64,000 nt of DNA. Source: Planctomycetota bacterium. GTDB lineage: Bacteria > Planctomycetota > UBA11346. Location of the stretch: contig JADGDD010000008.1 in the NCBI GenBank assembly GCA_016745075.1, forward strand, positions 118,008 through 182,007, in the 5' to 3' direction. Positions 1 to 9,438 of this stretch are shown piece after piece. The stretch's first letter is position 1, and the number at the start of each line of letters is the position of its first letter. The notes below the pieces were generated by a model. The model worked only from the letters and a program-made list of their open reading frames with translations. It was not told the origin of the DNA and made no database searches. Both the position numbers and the translations under genes were made by a program.

Positions 1-1331
1 TCAATAACACAACCACACTTTCTGCCTCACGATCATTTACCACTGGTAGCTCTGCTGGTCTTGCCATGGATTCAAATATTCTACGCCTTCTCAATAGCGA
101 TGGCACGAGTAGTATTGGCCTCGGTATTGATGGATCTATTTCCATTCCACTGCTACGCGGTAGCGGCACCCATATTGCCGGCGAACCGCTCACCCTAACT
201 GAACGCAAAATGACTTACGCTCTCCTTGAATTTGAACGCTTTAAGCGAGAATTTGCCGTATCCATTGTTTCTGGCTACTTAAACGCCTTACGCACAGATG
301 ACCGAGTACGTAATGCCACAGACAACGCACAACGTATTCAAGACGCATCAAAACGCGCCCGTGCTTTGGCCGATGCCGGCCGCTTGCCTAATATTCAAGT
401 CGGTCTTGCACGACAGGAAGAGCTCCAATCCCGAGACCGTTTACAATCTGCTATCGCTCAACGAGACAATACCCTTGATAGATTTAAAATAACACTCGGG
501 CTACCAACTGATGCTCATATTGTTTTAGATACCGACGAATTACAAAACATGACAAGCAGTGTACAACCTGCCACTACTGAAGACAAAAACACAGAGGAAA
601 ATACAGAGAAAAAAGCAAACAGGCAAACCGAATCTGAAATAACAAAACACAAAGAATCCACCTATATTCAACAAGCGTTTCAGCACCGTTATGATTTATA
701 TATAGCTCATGCACAGGTTGAAGATGCACAGCGAGCCGCTATTGTTGCCGCAGATAATTTACGTGGCGAATTAACTCTTGGCGCATCCAGTTCTTTTTCT
801 GCCGATTATGTCCTCCGTGATAGCAGTGGCAACACCACTGATAATGATTTCCGTAGTAACCGTGCTCTCCATCTTGCTTTCTTAACCATAGATCTCCCTC
901 TTGAACGAACCGCAGAACGCAATTCTTGGCGCAGGAGTTTAATCCACGTCGAATCTCGCGTTCGTGCTGCACAAGCCCTTGAAGATGAAATTAAATTAGA
1001 TATCCGCACCGGCCTTCGTGCACTCAATCAAGCACAAACGAGCGCCCTTATTCAAGAAGAATCATTACTACTCGCTCAAAATCGGGTAGAAAGTACGCAA
1101 TTGTTTTTGCAAGCAGGTCGTTCACAAGTCCGAGACATGCTCGAAGCAGAACAAGCCCTTATTGAAGCACGCAATGCTTTAACCAGTGCGCGTGTAGATG
1201 AACGTATTGCCCAACTCGCCTTGCAAAGAGACATGGGTATTTTATCTGTCCATAACAACGGGCTGTGGGATGAACTGTCAGAGAAAGAAAGTCCGACGGT
1301 TACACCGCTGCATATAGGAGCCAGCCATTAA
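1..1331 (+). CDS. TolC-like outer membrane efflux protein, 5' end cut by window edge
   Basis: Outer-membrane channel of a tripartite exporter. The frame is open to the first base of the window, so the N-terminus is missing and the ATG at 66 is only an internal methionine. The visible part holds the hallmark IPLLRG segment near the left edge, long charged helices with heptad character (positions about 200-540 and 660-1240), and the two helical halves of an OEP domain separated by a low-complexity acidic linker rich in Thr, Glu and Lys (about 560-660). It is followed directly by an adaptor, an ABC ATPase and a MacB-type permease, which fixes its role as the exit duct of that pump. The family is clear; the substrate is not. 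Confidence 0.9.
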   Translation, partial: NNTTTLSASRSFTTGSSAGLAMDSNILRLLNSDGTSSIGLGIDGSISIPLLRGSGTHIAGEPLTLTERKMTYALLEFERFKREFAVSIVSGYLNALRTDDRVRNATDNAQRIQDASKRARALADAGRLPNIQVGLARQEELQSRDRLQSAIAQRDNTLDRFKITLGLPTDAHIVLDTDELQNMTSSVQPATTEDKNTEENTEKKANRQTESEITKHKESTYIQQAFQHRYDLYIAHAQVEDAQRAAIVAADNLRGELTLGASSSFSADYVLRDSSGNTTDNDFRSNRALHLAFLTIDLPLERTAERNSWRRSLIHVESRVRAAQALEDEIKLDIRTGLRALNQAQTSALIQEESLLLAQNRVESTQLFLQAGRSQVRDMLEAEQALIEARNALTSARVDERIAQLALQRDMGILSVHNNGLWDELSEKESPTVTPLHIGASH

Positions 1332-2814
1332 TACTTTACGCCACTTGCTGCTTCCAAGCGCTTTGCTTCTATGTATCTGCTCCTGTACACAAGATAACGG
1401 ACCGCTCGTTCCTACTTATACAGTGAGTCACGGTCCACTAACGATTAGCATTAGTGAGTCTGGCTCATTACAAAGCAAAGAACAATCTATTATTAAGTCA
1501 GAAGTCTCTCAACGAACCGCTATTCTCTGGCTCATTGAAGAAGGCACCTTGGTAGAAAAAGGCGACAAACTCATAGAATTAAATAGCACCTTCCTAAAAG
1601 ATGAGCTTATTCGCCAACAAATAACCGTTAATAATGGTGAAGCTGCGCTCATACAAGCCAAAGAAAACCTTACGGTTGAAAAAAGCAAAACAGAAAGTGA
1701 TATTTCCAAAGCAGAATTAGATCTCCGTTTTGCCGAAACTGATTTAACTAAATATCTCGAAGGAGAATATCCACTGCAATTGAAAGAGCAGCAGAGTAAA
1801 ATATCTATCGCCGAAGAAGAATTAAAACGTGCACAGGACACGTTTAATTGGTCGGAAAAACTAGAAGCGAAAGGGTATATTACTCGTTCCGAGTTACAGG
1901 CCGACGAACTTGCCGCTACTCGCATGGCAAATAACCTTGAAATTGCTCAAGCCAAGCTCCATCTCCTGAAAACCTATACGCACAAACAGCAAGTCGATAA
2001 ACTCACGAGTGACGTTCAACAGAAAAAAGCAGCACTGATACGAACACGAGCACGATCCACTTCCGATATTATCCGTGCTGAATCACAAGTTCAAGCCAGA
2101 CAAAGTGAGTTTGATCGACAAAATAAGACGATGAAAAAACTGGAAGAAGAAATCGAAAAATGCACGATCACCGCTCCAACTGCTGGCATGGCTATTTACG
2201 CCACTTCTGTTCGCCGCAACTGGCGCAGACCCAACCCGATGGCCGTCGGAGACGAGGTTCACGAGCGAGAAGAACTCATTTATTTACCAGCACGTAGTGG
2301 CTATACCGCCAATGTAAAAATACATGAGGCAAACATCCAAGACATCTCTAAAAACATGTCTGCACGTATCACCGTGGATGCACTACCCGGCTCCAATTTC
2401 AACGGCACGGTTAGCTCTATTGCACCATTACCAGATCAACACAGTTCGTGGATGAATCCAGATCTAAAAGTTTTTAACACATCCATTGATCTGGATGAAA
2501 ATAGCGACAAACTCCGTACTGGCATGGGTTGCCAAGTGGAAATTGTTATTGAAACATTTACCAATACCATTGCTGTCCCACTGCAATGTCTCGTCCTGGT
2601 AGACGGCACCCCAACAGTGTACCGAGACAATGGGACACAAGAAGGCGAAGCTATTAGCGTTGTTACTGGACCTCGCAATAACCGTATGATTGCCGTTACT
2701 GCTGGATTACGTGAAGGCGATATTATCTTACTCGCACCGCCACTCAGCGAGTCTGAGGCACCTGATCCAGAACAGGGTGACAATGAAAAAGACACCACTG
2801 AAGATGTACAATGA
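1327..2814 (+). CDS. MacA/HlyD-type periplasmic adaptor, probable lipoprotein, non-ATG start
   Basis: Membrane fusion protein that links the inner-membrane ABC pump to the TolC-like duct. An N-terminal hydrophobic stretch ending in CICSC looks like a lipoprotein signal peptide. A barrel-sandwich half follows, then a long coiled-coil hairpin rich in Glu, Lys and Gln (about residues 90-250), the second lipoyl half (around TITAPTAG) and a beta-barrel region. There is no ATG near the start. AGGAG at 1316-1320 lies 6 nt before an ATT codon at 1327, which would give a signal peptide with Arg and His before the hydrophobic core. The TTG at 1345 is 24 nt from that site and gives no charged n-region. 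I favour ATT 1327, overlapping the upstream stop; TTG 1345 is the alternative. The C-terminus is acidic. Confidence 0.88.
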   Translation: MNTLRHLLLPSALLLCICSCTQDNGPLVPTYTVSHGPLTISISESGSLQSKEQSIIKSEVSQRTAILWLIEEGTLVEKGDKLIELNSTFLKDELIRQQITVNNGEAALIQAKENLTVEKSKTESDISKAELDLRFAETDLTKYLEGEYPLQLKEQQSKISIAEEELKRAQDTFNWSEKLEAKGYITRSELQADELAATRMANNLEIAQAKLHLLKTYTHKQQVDKLTSDVQQKKAALIRTRARSTSDIIRAESQVQARQSEFDRQNKTMKKLEEEIEKCTITAPTAGMAIYATSVRRNWRRPNPMAVGDEVHEREELIYLPARSGYTANVKIHEANIQDISKNMSARITVDALPGSNFNGTVSSIAPLPDQHSSWMNPDLKVFNTSIDLDENSDKLRTGMGCQVEIVIETFTNTIAVPLQCLVLVDGTPTVYRDNGTQEGEAISVVTGPRNNRMIAVTAGLREGDIILLAPPLSESEAPDPEQGDNEKDTTEDVQ

Positions 2815-3533
2815 GCGATAATATCGTCGTCCAACTACAAGACATTTGCAAGACCTATCACATGGGTGGTGAAACCATTCACGCTTTACAGAATGTTTCG
2901 TTATCTTTTCAACAAGGAAGCTTCTGGGCTATTCTCGGCCACAGTGGATCAGGCAAGAGTACATTATTAAATGTGCTTGGCTGTCTCGATGTCGTAAATA
3001 GCGGTTCGTACATACTTGATGGCATTGATGTGAGCCAATTAGATGACGAAGCATTAAGCGATATACGTCTACGTAAGCTCGGGTTTATTTTTCAAAGTTT
3101 TAATTTAATTAATCAACTAACCGTACAAGAAAACATTGCTCTCCCCCTCTATTACCTTGGTTGGGATGCAGATGAAAGCGCAGAGCGTGCTGCTGAAATT
3201 GCTCATGTTGTTGGTCTTGAAGGACGGCTTGGGCATAGACCATCACAATTATCTGGTGGTCAACAACAGCGGGTAGCGATTGCCCGCGCACTAGCAAACA
3301 ACCCCTCCATTATCCTCGCAGATGAGCCAACTGGTAACTTGGATTCTGCAACCGGTCACGCAATTATGGATTTATTATTTTCTCTCCATGATCAAGGCAC
3401 CACTATTTTAATGGTTACTCATACACCAGAAGTTGCCGAACGCATTCCCAATGCCGTTATGATGAAAGATGGCCAAGTTGATAATATTACAACGAATCGA
3501 ATAGAAAAAGCAGGTACGTTTAATGGCCACTAA
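2811..3533 (+). CDS. MacB/LolD-type ABC transporter ATP-binding protein
   Basis: Cytoplasmic ATPase that powers the neighbouring FtsX-fold permease. Visible motifs are Walker [10 protein letters not shown] at residues 43-51, the Q-loop in FIFQSFNL, the signature LSGGQQQR, Walker [12 protein letters not shown] and the switch His in MVTHTPE. The [16 protein letters not shown] pair is typical of the MacB/LolD/FtsE subfamily. At 240 aa it is a stand-alone ATPase rather than fused to the permease as in E. coli MacB. Its ATG overlaps the adaptor stop by 4 nt (ATGA), and the permease gene starts inside its last codons, so the three genes are translationally coupled. Confidence 0.95.
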   Translation: MSDNIVVQLQDICKTYHMGGETIHALQNVSLSFQQGSFWAILGHSGSGKSTLLNVLGCLDVVNSGSYILDGIDVSQLDDEALSDIRLRKLGFIFQSFNLINQLTVQENIALPLYYLGWDADESAERAAEIAHVVGLEGRLGHRPSQLSGGQQQRVAIARALANNPSIILADEPTGNLDSATGHAIMDLLFSLHDQGTTILMVTHTPEVAERIPNAVMMKDGQVDNITTNRIEKAGTFNGH

Positions 3534-4794
3534 TAAACGCCTGTTACGCGATATTCGTCTTGGCATTAACACGCTGTTATTGCACAAACTGCGTTCCTCC
3601 CTGACGATGCTCGGCATTGTCTTTGGTGTTGGGAGTGTCGTTGCAATGCTCGCTATTGGTGAAGGTGCCAGCCAAGAAGCATTAGAGCATATTCGCAAAC
3701 TCGGCAGCAGAAATATTATTATTCGTGCTTTAAAACCTGCCGATGAAAATCAACAAGAATTAAAGCATTCCGTCATGAGTGTCTACGGCTTACACTATGC
3801 TGATGAGCAACGTATCTCTGAGAGCAGCCCTCATATTAAACGAACAATTCCTGCCAAAATATTTAACAAAACAGTTCGCAGTGGCGGCAATGCCTTAGAA
3901 GCACGTGTTGTTGGCACCATTCCAGATTGGTTTGAATTCCTTCATAATAAACTCATAGCTGGCCGTACCATTACTCAAAAAGACATGGAACAACAACATC
4001 CTATCTGCATACTTTCTGAAGATATTGCTCGGCCACTCCTTGCCCAACAACACAGCATTGGCGCACACATTAAAATTGGTAATGATTACTTTGAGGTGGT
4101 TGGCATTGTCGCCTCTTCCGCTTCAAGTACCGGCGGCGTTGAATCACCCAGCCAACCCCGTGATATCTATATACCGCTGACTGTCTGTAAAAAATACTTT
4201 GGCGATAGGATTCAAAAACGAGTCACCGGCTCACGAGAACTCAGCAAGGTTGAACTCCATCAAATTATTGCCGAAGTCTCAGACGATTCTTTGGTCGAAT
4301 CCACTGCTGTAGCTCTGAATGCCCTCCTCAGCTATCATCATCCAAAACATGACTATGAGGTGAGTGTTCCTCTTTCTTTATTACAACAGGCTGAAGCCAC
4401 TAAACGCACTTTTACTATTGTTCTTGGTTCTATTGCTGGCATTAGTCTTATTGTCGGCGGTATTGGCATTATGAATATTATGCTCGCTTCTGTTACTGAG
4501 CGTACCCGAGAAATTGGTATTCGCCGTGCTATTGGCGCTCGGAAAAAAGATATTATTCGTCAATTTCTGATTGAAACCATCGTCTTGTCTATGACTGGCG
4601 GAATTCTTGGTATAGGGTTTGGTGTACTTGTCCCGCTTCTTGTAGAACAATGGACAGATATGCCCACGGTTATTCCCGTTTATGCCATCTGGTTAAGCCT
4701 TGGCATTAGCGTGCTTGTTGGCGTTATCTTTGGTATGTACCCCGCACGCAAAGCTGCCAGCCTCAACCCTATCGAAGCCCTCCGCCACGAATAA
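3523..4794 (+). CDS. MacB-type ABC transporter permease (MacB_PCD plus FtsX domains)
   Basis: Inner-membrane permease of the tripartite pump. One N-terminal membrane helix (about residues 19-42) is followed by a large periplasmic MacB_PCD-type domain (about 45-285). Three C-terminal helices of the FtsX domain follow, containing the conserved RTREIGIRRAIGARKKDI segment (from about residue 326) and ending in YPARKAASLNPIEALRHE. This topology is the MacB/LolCE mechanotransmission fold. It overlaps the ATPase gene by 11 nt and closes the operon. The 55-bp gap to the convergent cysteine desulfurase gene has an A-rich run but no convincing terminator hairpin. Substrates could be peptides, siderophores, macrolides or lipoproteins; the sequence does not decide. 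Confidence 0.93.
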   Translation: MATNKRLLRDIRLGINTLLLHKLRSSLTMLGIVFGVGSVVAMLAIGEGASQEALEHIRKLGSRNIIIRALKPADENQQELKHSVMSVYGLHYADEQRISESSPHIKRTIPAKIFNKTVRSGGNALEARVVGTIPDWFEFLHNKLIAGRTITQKDMEQQHPICILSEDIARPLLAQQHSIGAHIKIGNDYFEVVGIVASSASSTGGVESPSQPRDIYIPLTVCKKYFGDRIQKRVTGSRELSKVELHQIIAEVSDDSLVESTAVALNALLSYHHPKHDYEVSVPLSLLQQAEATKRTFTIVLGSIAGISLIVGGIGIMNIMLASVTERTREIGIRRAIGARKKDIIRQFLIETIVLSMTGGILGIGFGVLVPLLVEQWTDMPTVIPVYAIWLSLGISVLVGVIFGMYPARKAASLNPIEALRHE

Positions 4795-4849
4795 ATAGAA
4801 AAAAAAAGACACGCTATTTTTTGAGGAACCGAACAAGTCCCCTCATTCT

Positions 4850-5977
4850 TTATTCTATAATTGCTTGGACTTCGCGGATGTAGGTTTGGGCAAAGGTTTC
4901 TATCTCTGCTTGGCTCGTTTGTGGGCCAGCACTCACACGTATAGTACCAAGAGCGAGATCTGAATGTATACCAAGAGCAGCAATCACATGACTGGGTTCA
5001 CCTTTTGCTGCTTTGCAGGCAGAGCCTGGTGATACCGCTATGCCTGCAAGATCAAGACGAGTTACAATTGTTTTTGAGGTGATGCCCGGATGAGAGAGCG
5101 ACAAAACACTCGGAATACGTTGAGCATGCTGGGCATTCCACACACAGTCGGGCAAGGCTTCCTGAATAGTGGCAAAACAGGTTTTAAGCAAGGTTTCGAG
5201 ACGCGCCGATACGGCATCCATTTGAGTGGTGTAATACTGCGCGGCAGCAGAGAATGCGACTAGAGCAGCAACATCTTCTGTTCCACTACGTCTATCTTGT
5301 TGTTGAGAACCACCAGATATTAAAGGCGGCACTTTTACACCATTTTTTACAAATAATAAAGCACTGCCTTTCGGTGCACCACATTTATGCCCAGCAAAGG
5401 AGGCAAAATCTACACCAAGTTCATAAACAGATATTGGGATTTTTCCAAAAGCCTGACAACAATCTGCTAAAACAAGACAGTTCGGGTAGCTGGCCTTAAT
5501 GCCTTGGACCATCTCTGCTATCGGCTGAATGGTTCCTATTTCATTATTGGCCAATTGTACGCACACCAGCTTCGTCTGCTCATCTATCAACTCACAAACC
5601 TGAGCTGGATCAATAACCCCAGCAGATGAAACAGGGATATCAATACATTCTACTCCAGCTCGTTTTTCAATATTTTTTAAAACAGATGAATGCTCTATAA
5701 CACTTGCCGCTGCACGACATTCTGTTGTCCCTGCCAATGCTGCTTCAATGGCCATGGCATTCGCTTCTGAGCCACTCGCCGTAGCGACCAATTCCACATC
5801 CCGACAACCAAGTACTTGTGCTAATTCACTACGCGCTCTATCAAAAGTCATGCGAGCCATTTGCCCCAGTCTATGCATAGAACTTGGATTGCCCCAACTC
5901 TTGTTTTGCGCCTCAACCCATGCTTCACGGGCAGGGTCACAAACGGGAGCAGTGGCATTGTAGTCTAAATATATCAT
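4850..5977 (-). CDS. NifS/IscS-family cysteine desulfurase
   Basis: PLP enzyme that removes sulfur from cysteine as an enzyme-bound persulfide for Fe-S clusters, tRNA thiolation or cofactors. The protein starts MIYLDYNATAPV, the classic family N-terminus, so I place the start at the ATG at 5977 and not at codons up to 6022. The PLP lysine lies in FAGHKCGAPKG (about residue 196). The catalytic cysteine lies in SPGSACKAAKG (about residue 320), the long-loop arrangement of IscS/NifS. Length is about 375 aa, normal for the family. No IscU, IscA, SufE or MnmA neighbour is present, so the acceptor is unknown. Confidence 0.93.
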   Translation of the reverse strand: MIYLDYNATAPVCDPAREAWVEAQNKSWGNPSSMHRLGQMARMTFDRARSELAQVLGCRDVELVATASGSEANAMAIEAALAGTTECRAAASVIEHSSVLKNIEKRAGVECIDIPVSSAGVIDPAQVCELIDEQTKLVCVQLANNEIGTIQPIAEMVQGIKASYPNCLVLADCCQAFGKIPISVYELGVDFASFAGHKCGAPKGSALLFVKNGVKVPPLISGGSQQQDRRSGTEDVAALVAFSAAAQYYTTQMDAVSARLETLLKTCFATIQEALPDCVWNAQHAQRIPSVLSLSHPGITSKTIVTRLDLAGIAVSPGSACKAAKGEPSHVIAALGIHSDLALGTIRVSAGPQTSQAEIETFAQTYIREVQAIIE

Positions 5978-6044
5978 AAAAAGCAGTGTGGCTGGCCGTC
6001 TTGCAATACAAGGCCGTCTCAAGAGAAAAGGAACAAAGGTTCTG

Positions 6045-6069
6045 AGCTTGTCTCTGACTATAACAAGCT
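6045..6069 (+). promoter_or_regulatory. Leader inverted repeat before the glycosyltransferase gene
   Basis: AGCTTGT at 6045-6051 is repeated inverted as ACAAGCT at 6063-6069 (7-bp stem, 11-nt loop), 13 nt before the ATG. It could be a small leader hairpin or an operator in the 105-bp divergent gap. It may also be chance. Confidence 0.25.
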
Positions 6070-6082
6070 ATTCTTCCGGCTC

Positions 6083-7546
6083 ATGAATACGTCATTTGAA
6101 TCTCCCGCTGCGGCGGCTTCTCTGCTTCGTCATTGGGTTTCGGAACAATCCGCTGTCGCCGATGCCGTTGCCAACATTCCACCTGATAGCGAACTCTGGG
6201 ATGCACTCGACTACCTTGCCGACAGCGCTGATGCCGATGACTCAGAGCGATGTTCAGCTGGCATTAAGGCTATTTTTGCTGGCTTGGTTGAAACCCTGAA
6301 TGATAGCCTCCGTGCAGATTACCGCCGTGCATATAGCCGTTTTTTTGCACGCATTATTTATCGCGTTGCCGCGCAGCACCCAGACCTACATCAACAATTA
6401 ACAGCTTTTGGTTTACACACTGCGGACGATCTGTATCAACGTCATAATCAACTCATTCATACGCCCGCTGATACTCTCACTACAATACCTAAAACAGCAC
6501 AACGTATTATTATTCTCAGTCGTGTCACCATTGGTGCCGATATTCTGCTCAGCAGTGTCGTTATGCAGCGTTGTCGTCAGCGCTGGCCCAATGCAGAGAT
6601 TGTGCTTATTGGTCAAGACAAGCTCACCGGTTTACTTGGTGGTATGGATAATATGCGAGTTCGCTCGCTCAATTACAGTCGTCGTGGGCCATTAGCAGAA
6701 CGCCTGCGTTCATGGTTGGAACTGTGTGCAATTATTGCTGATGAAAACCCCGATTGTATTCTTGCCCCAGATTCTCGTTTGGACCAATTAGGTTTATTAC
6801 CAGTGCATGCTCATTGCCCCTATGCGCTTTGGGAAAATACGATGCCGAGTGCAGACCAAGGCGGTAATCAAGCTTTGGCAACACTGGTAGATACTTGGTG
6901 TGCAGATATTCTTCACTTACCAGCACAACCTTCCTGCGTACCAGCTCTCTTTCCAGATGCGAACATGTCTGCCGCTCAACAACAATTGCAATCAACTTTT
7001 GGCAGTAAACCCCTGCTTGCCGTCAAACTTGATCATGGTGGCAACCCTGCAAAAGCTCTTCCGCGACAAGCTGAAATTATGCTGCTCAAAAATATTATCA
7101 AAAAAGGCTGGCGTATTCTTATCGACCGTGGCTTTGGCGATGAAGAATATGCAAATAGTGATAGCTTACTTGCTGCCATTAACGCAAGCGTTCTCGATAT
7201 TGATGATAGCGGTCAAGAAGAGATGGGAATAGCCGTTTCTACACTTACTACAAACCAATTAGCAGATACCGAACTGATTCGTTTTCATGGTTCTATTGCT
7301 GGATGGGCTGCTGCACTCTCCTGCTGCGCTTTTTCAGTCAGCTATGATAGTGTTGGTCAACATCTCTCTGCTGCACTTAATATACCTGTAGCGGTGGCTT
7401 TTGCTGGCTACAGCAATGAATCGTTTCCAATTGCTTGGAGCCCTTGTAGCCAAGCTCCCGTCTCAGTCACAGCATTTTATAAATCACAGGTTGAAAATCC
7501 CATTATTTGGGGCAAGTTTTTAAGTACCATTCCCGCGCCTCACTAG
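6083..7546 (+). CDS. GT9 (heptosyltransferase-like) glycosyltransferase
   Basis: Resembles ADP-heptose:LPS heptosyltransferases, which add sugars to the lipopolysaccharide core on the cytoplasmic face. A helical N-terminal extension of about 145 residues precedes a first Rossmann half (IIILSRVTIGADILLSS, then RWPNAEIVLIG). The second half starts around LLAVKLDHGGNPAKALP, where the family has its conserved nucleotide-sugar strand, and continues to FHGSIAGWAAALSCCAF and SYDSVGQHLSAALNIPV, the donor-binding helix of GT9. At 487 aa it is longer than WaaC/WaaF because of the N-terminal part, whose function I cannot assign. The ribosome site is weak. It is followed by an FKBP gene 30 nt downstream on the same strand. 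Confidence 0.75.
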   Translation: MNTSFESPAAAASLLRHWVSEQSAVADAVANIPPDSELWDALDYLADSADADDSERCSAGIKAIFAGLVETLNDSLRADYRRAYSRFFARIIYRVAAQHPDLHQQLTAFGLHTADDLYQRHNQLIHTPADTLTTIPKTAQRIIILSRVTIGADILLSSVVMQRCRQRWPNAEIVLIGQDKLTGLLGGMDNMRVRSLNYSRRGPLAERLRSWLELCAIIADENPDCILAPDSRLDQLGLLPVHAHCPYALWENTMPSADQGGNQALATLVDTWCADILHLPAQPSCVPALFPDANMSAAQQQLQSTFGSKPLLAVKLDHGGNPAKALPRQAEIMLLKNIIKKGWRILIDRGFGDEEYANSDSLLAAINASVLDIDDSGQEEMGIAVSTLTTNQLADTELIRFHGSIAGWAAALSCCAFSVSYDSVGQHLSAALNIPVAVAFAGYSNESFPIAWSPCSQAPVSVTAFYKSQVENPIIWGKFLSTIPAPH

Positions 7547-7576
7547 CTCTAGCTCATAGATACAAGGACAAACCAC

Positions 7577-7969
7577 ATGTCACCAGCCGAAGAACAAGGT
7601 CTTATTTTTCTCGCCACCAATGCCGAAAACGATGGAGTTACCGTTACCGAATCTGGGTTGCAGTACCTTGTCTTGGACAGTGGCGATGGAAAACAACCAC
7701 AGGCCATTGATACCGTCACCGTTCATTATGAAGGTAAACTACTTGACGGCAGTATATTTGATAGTTCATACGAACGCGGACAACACATCAGCTTCCCAGT
7801 AAATGGTGTTATTGCTGGCTGGCAAGAAGCCCTGCAACTGATGCATGAAGGCGATAAATGGCAAGTCTTTATTCCTGCTGACCTCGCCTATGGTTCTCGC
7901 GGAGCTGGTGCCGATATTGGCCCAGATGAAACGCTTATTTTTATTATTGAACTCATTTCGGTTGGATAA
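7577..7969 (+). CDS. FKBP-type peptidyl-prolyl cis-trans isomerase
   Basis: Prolyl isomerase. After about 25 residues comes a single FKBP domain with the standard landmarks VHYEGKLLDGSIFDSSY, VIAGWQEALQLM and IPADLAYGSRGAGADIGP. The active-site aromatic residues, the pocket Trp in GWQEA and the Asp in FDSSY are all present, so it should be active. No signal peptide is visible, which suggests a cytoplasmic enzyme. The ribosome site AAGGACA lies about 8 nt before the ATG. It is probably co-transcribed with the upstream glycosyltransferase. Confidence 0.93.
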   Translation: MSPAEEQGLIFLATNAENDGVTVTESGLQYLVLDSGDGKQPQAIDTVTVHYEGKLLDGSIFDSSYERGQHISFPVNGVIAGWQEALQLMHEGDKWQVFIPADLAYGSRGAGADIGPDETLIFIIELISVG

Positions 7970-8098
7970 AAAAACGAGTCACGGTAAGTCTGCTCGTGTA
8001 CTGTAACGAAAAAAATCCACTAAACTGTACCTCCTCAATAACTATTGAACAGTACAAAAAAAGAGTTGCATATATCAGCACGCTGCTGAAATGTTATT
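7970..8098. promoter_or_regulatory. Intergenic region upstream of pxpB
   Basis: 129 bp. It holds GTACTGT at 7998-8004 repeated inverted as ACAGTAC at 8049-8055, and inside that span TCAATA/TATTGA at 8035-8040 and 8043-8048. These could be operator half-sites for the pxp operon or a terminator remnant for the FKBP gene; an A-run follows on the + strand, so it is not a classic + strand terminator. Confidence 0.25.
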
Positions 8099-8734
8099 AT
8101 GTGGACACAGTACGAACTCGGTGAGTCTTGTTTAGTCTGGTCTTTAGGCCAAGGCTTAGAGCGAGCTTTCGTTGAACGTGTTTTGCACGTGTATACAACC
8201 CTCAAAAATACTCCTGCCTTTTTAGATATGGGTGTCTGTGATATTGTTCCGACCTATACGGATATTGCCTTATACCTTACTGATGCCGCCGATACCGATA
8301 CCATCATCACCTCTATGAATGCGTTCCTGCATTCACTGCCAGAAAAACCATCCTTAACAGCAGGGACACTCCATCGACTGAATGTTTGTTATGATGGCAT
8401 TGATTTAGCATCAGTAGCCCAGATATGTGGCATAGACCAGCACACGCTTATAGCCCTCCATACTGCACCAGAATATATGGTAGCGATGGTTGGCTTTCGC
8501 CCTCATTTTCCTTATTTATTGGGACTAGATGAACGCTTATCTGTACCGCGCAGAGAAAGCCCACGTTTGCGCGTTCCTGCCGGAGCAGTGGCCATTGGTG
8601 GTGCTCAAACCGGCATCTACCCTTGTGAATCACCAGGTGGCTGGCACATCATTGCTTCTGCTCACGTATCTGACCTAGCAACACTACAGCCAGGTGACCG
8701 CGTACAATTTATTCAGACAGAGCAGTCTTCATGA
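8099..8734 (+). CDS. pxpB: 5-oxoprolinase subunit PxpB (KipI family)
   Basis: Subunit of the ATP-dependent 5-oxoprolinase PxpABC, which opens 5-oxoproline (pyroglutamate) to glutamate. The family signature is clear in the second half: GFRPHFPYLLGLDERLSVP, then RLRVPAGAVAIGGAQTGIYP and SPGGWHIIA. Length 211 aa is typical. No strong Shine-Dalgarno precedes the ATG at 8099. The next gene starts within its stop codon (4-nt overlap), and all three subunits follow in order B-A-C. Confidence 0.92.
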   Translation: MWTQYELGESCLVWSLGQGLERAFVERVLHVYTTLKNTPAFLDMGVCDIVPTYTDIALYLTDAADTDTIITSMNAFLHSLPEKPSLTAGTLHRLNVCYDGIDLASVAQICGIDQHTLIALHTAPEYMVAMVGFRPHFPYLLGLDERLSVPRRESPRLRVPAGAVAIGGAQTGIYPCESPGGWHIIASAHVSDLATLQPGDRVQFIQTEQSS

Positions 8735-9438
8735 AAGTAAATTGTGACATCGGCGAACGCGGCTCAGATCACCCTATAGATAAACGTATTTTGCATTACA
8801 TTGATATTGCCAATATTGCCTGTGGTGGTCACTCTGGCGACAGCAACAGCGCTGCTGTTTTTTATCAACGAGCCCAATCTGCTCAGCTGTCTGTAAGCGC
8901 TCATTTATCTTATCCTGATCGTAAGAATTTTGGTCGGGTAAGCATGTCTCTACCGAAAGAACATCTTTTTGCGTCTTTGAACCAACAACGGGCTCTCTTG
9001 CCACAGGTGCATACGGTTAAATTTCATGGTGCTTTGTATAATGATGCCGCAGCCGATATAGTTTTGGCAGAGCAACTTGCACACTGGCTCGTTCATGCTG
9101 ACTTTCACAGCGTTATCACTCCTGCTGATTCCTGCTTAGCAGATGCCGCACAAACTATGAAATTAAATATTATCCCTGAAGCCTTTGCTGAGCGACGCTA
9201 TCGCCTCCATGACACTGGCCGCCTTGCTCTCTTAGAACGTAGCCATCCCTTAGCCTGCTTACACACCGTTGCTGAGGCGCTTGCCCAATGTCAACTCTTA
9301 CAACAAGGACAAGTTGAAGCTTTGAGTGAAGATGAAATAATCCTCTGCCCCATCCACGCTGAAACAGTGTGTATTCATTCTGATGCAGACATTGCCCTTG
9401 CTTTAGCTCAAGCCTTGCAGGACAGCACCAATGCCTGA
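8731..9438 (+). CDS. pxpA: 5-oxoprolinase subunit PxpA (LamB/YcsF family)
   Basis: TIM-barrel-like catalytic subunit of 5-oxoprolinase. It begins KVNCDIGERG, matching the DLNCDLGE start of the family, followed by IANIACGGHSGD (usually SANIACGFHAGD) and later VKFHGALYN and PEAFAERRY. The conserved Asp, His and Glu positions of these motifs are present despite several substitutions. At 235 aa it is slightly shorter than the usual 245-255 aa. Overlaps both neighbours (4 nt and 8 nt), consistent with a coupled complex. Confidence 0.92.
   Translation: MKVNCDIGERGSDHPIDKRILHYIDIANIACGGHSGDSNSAAVFYQRAQSAQLSVSAHLSYPDRKNFGRVSMSLPKEHLFASLNQQRALLPQVHTVKFHGALYNDAAADIVLAEQLAHWLVHADFHSVITPADSCLADAAQTMKLNIIPEAFAERRYRLHDTGRLALLERSHPLACLHTVAEALAQCQLLQQGQVEALSEDEIILCPIHAETVCIHSDADIALALAQALQDSTNA

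Noticed and set aside
4795..4849. Intrinsic terminator between the permease and cysteine desulfurase genes
   Set aside because: There are A/T-rich runs but only a weak GAGG/CCTC pairing; no convincing stem.
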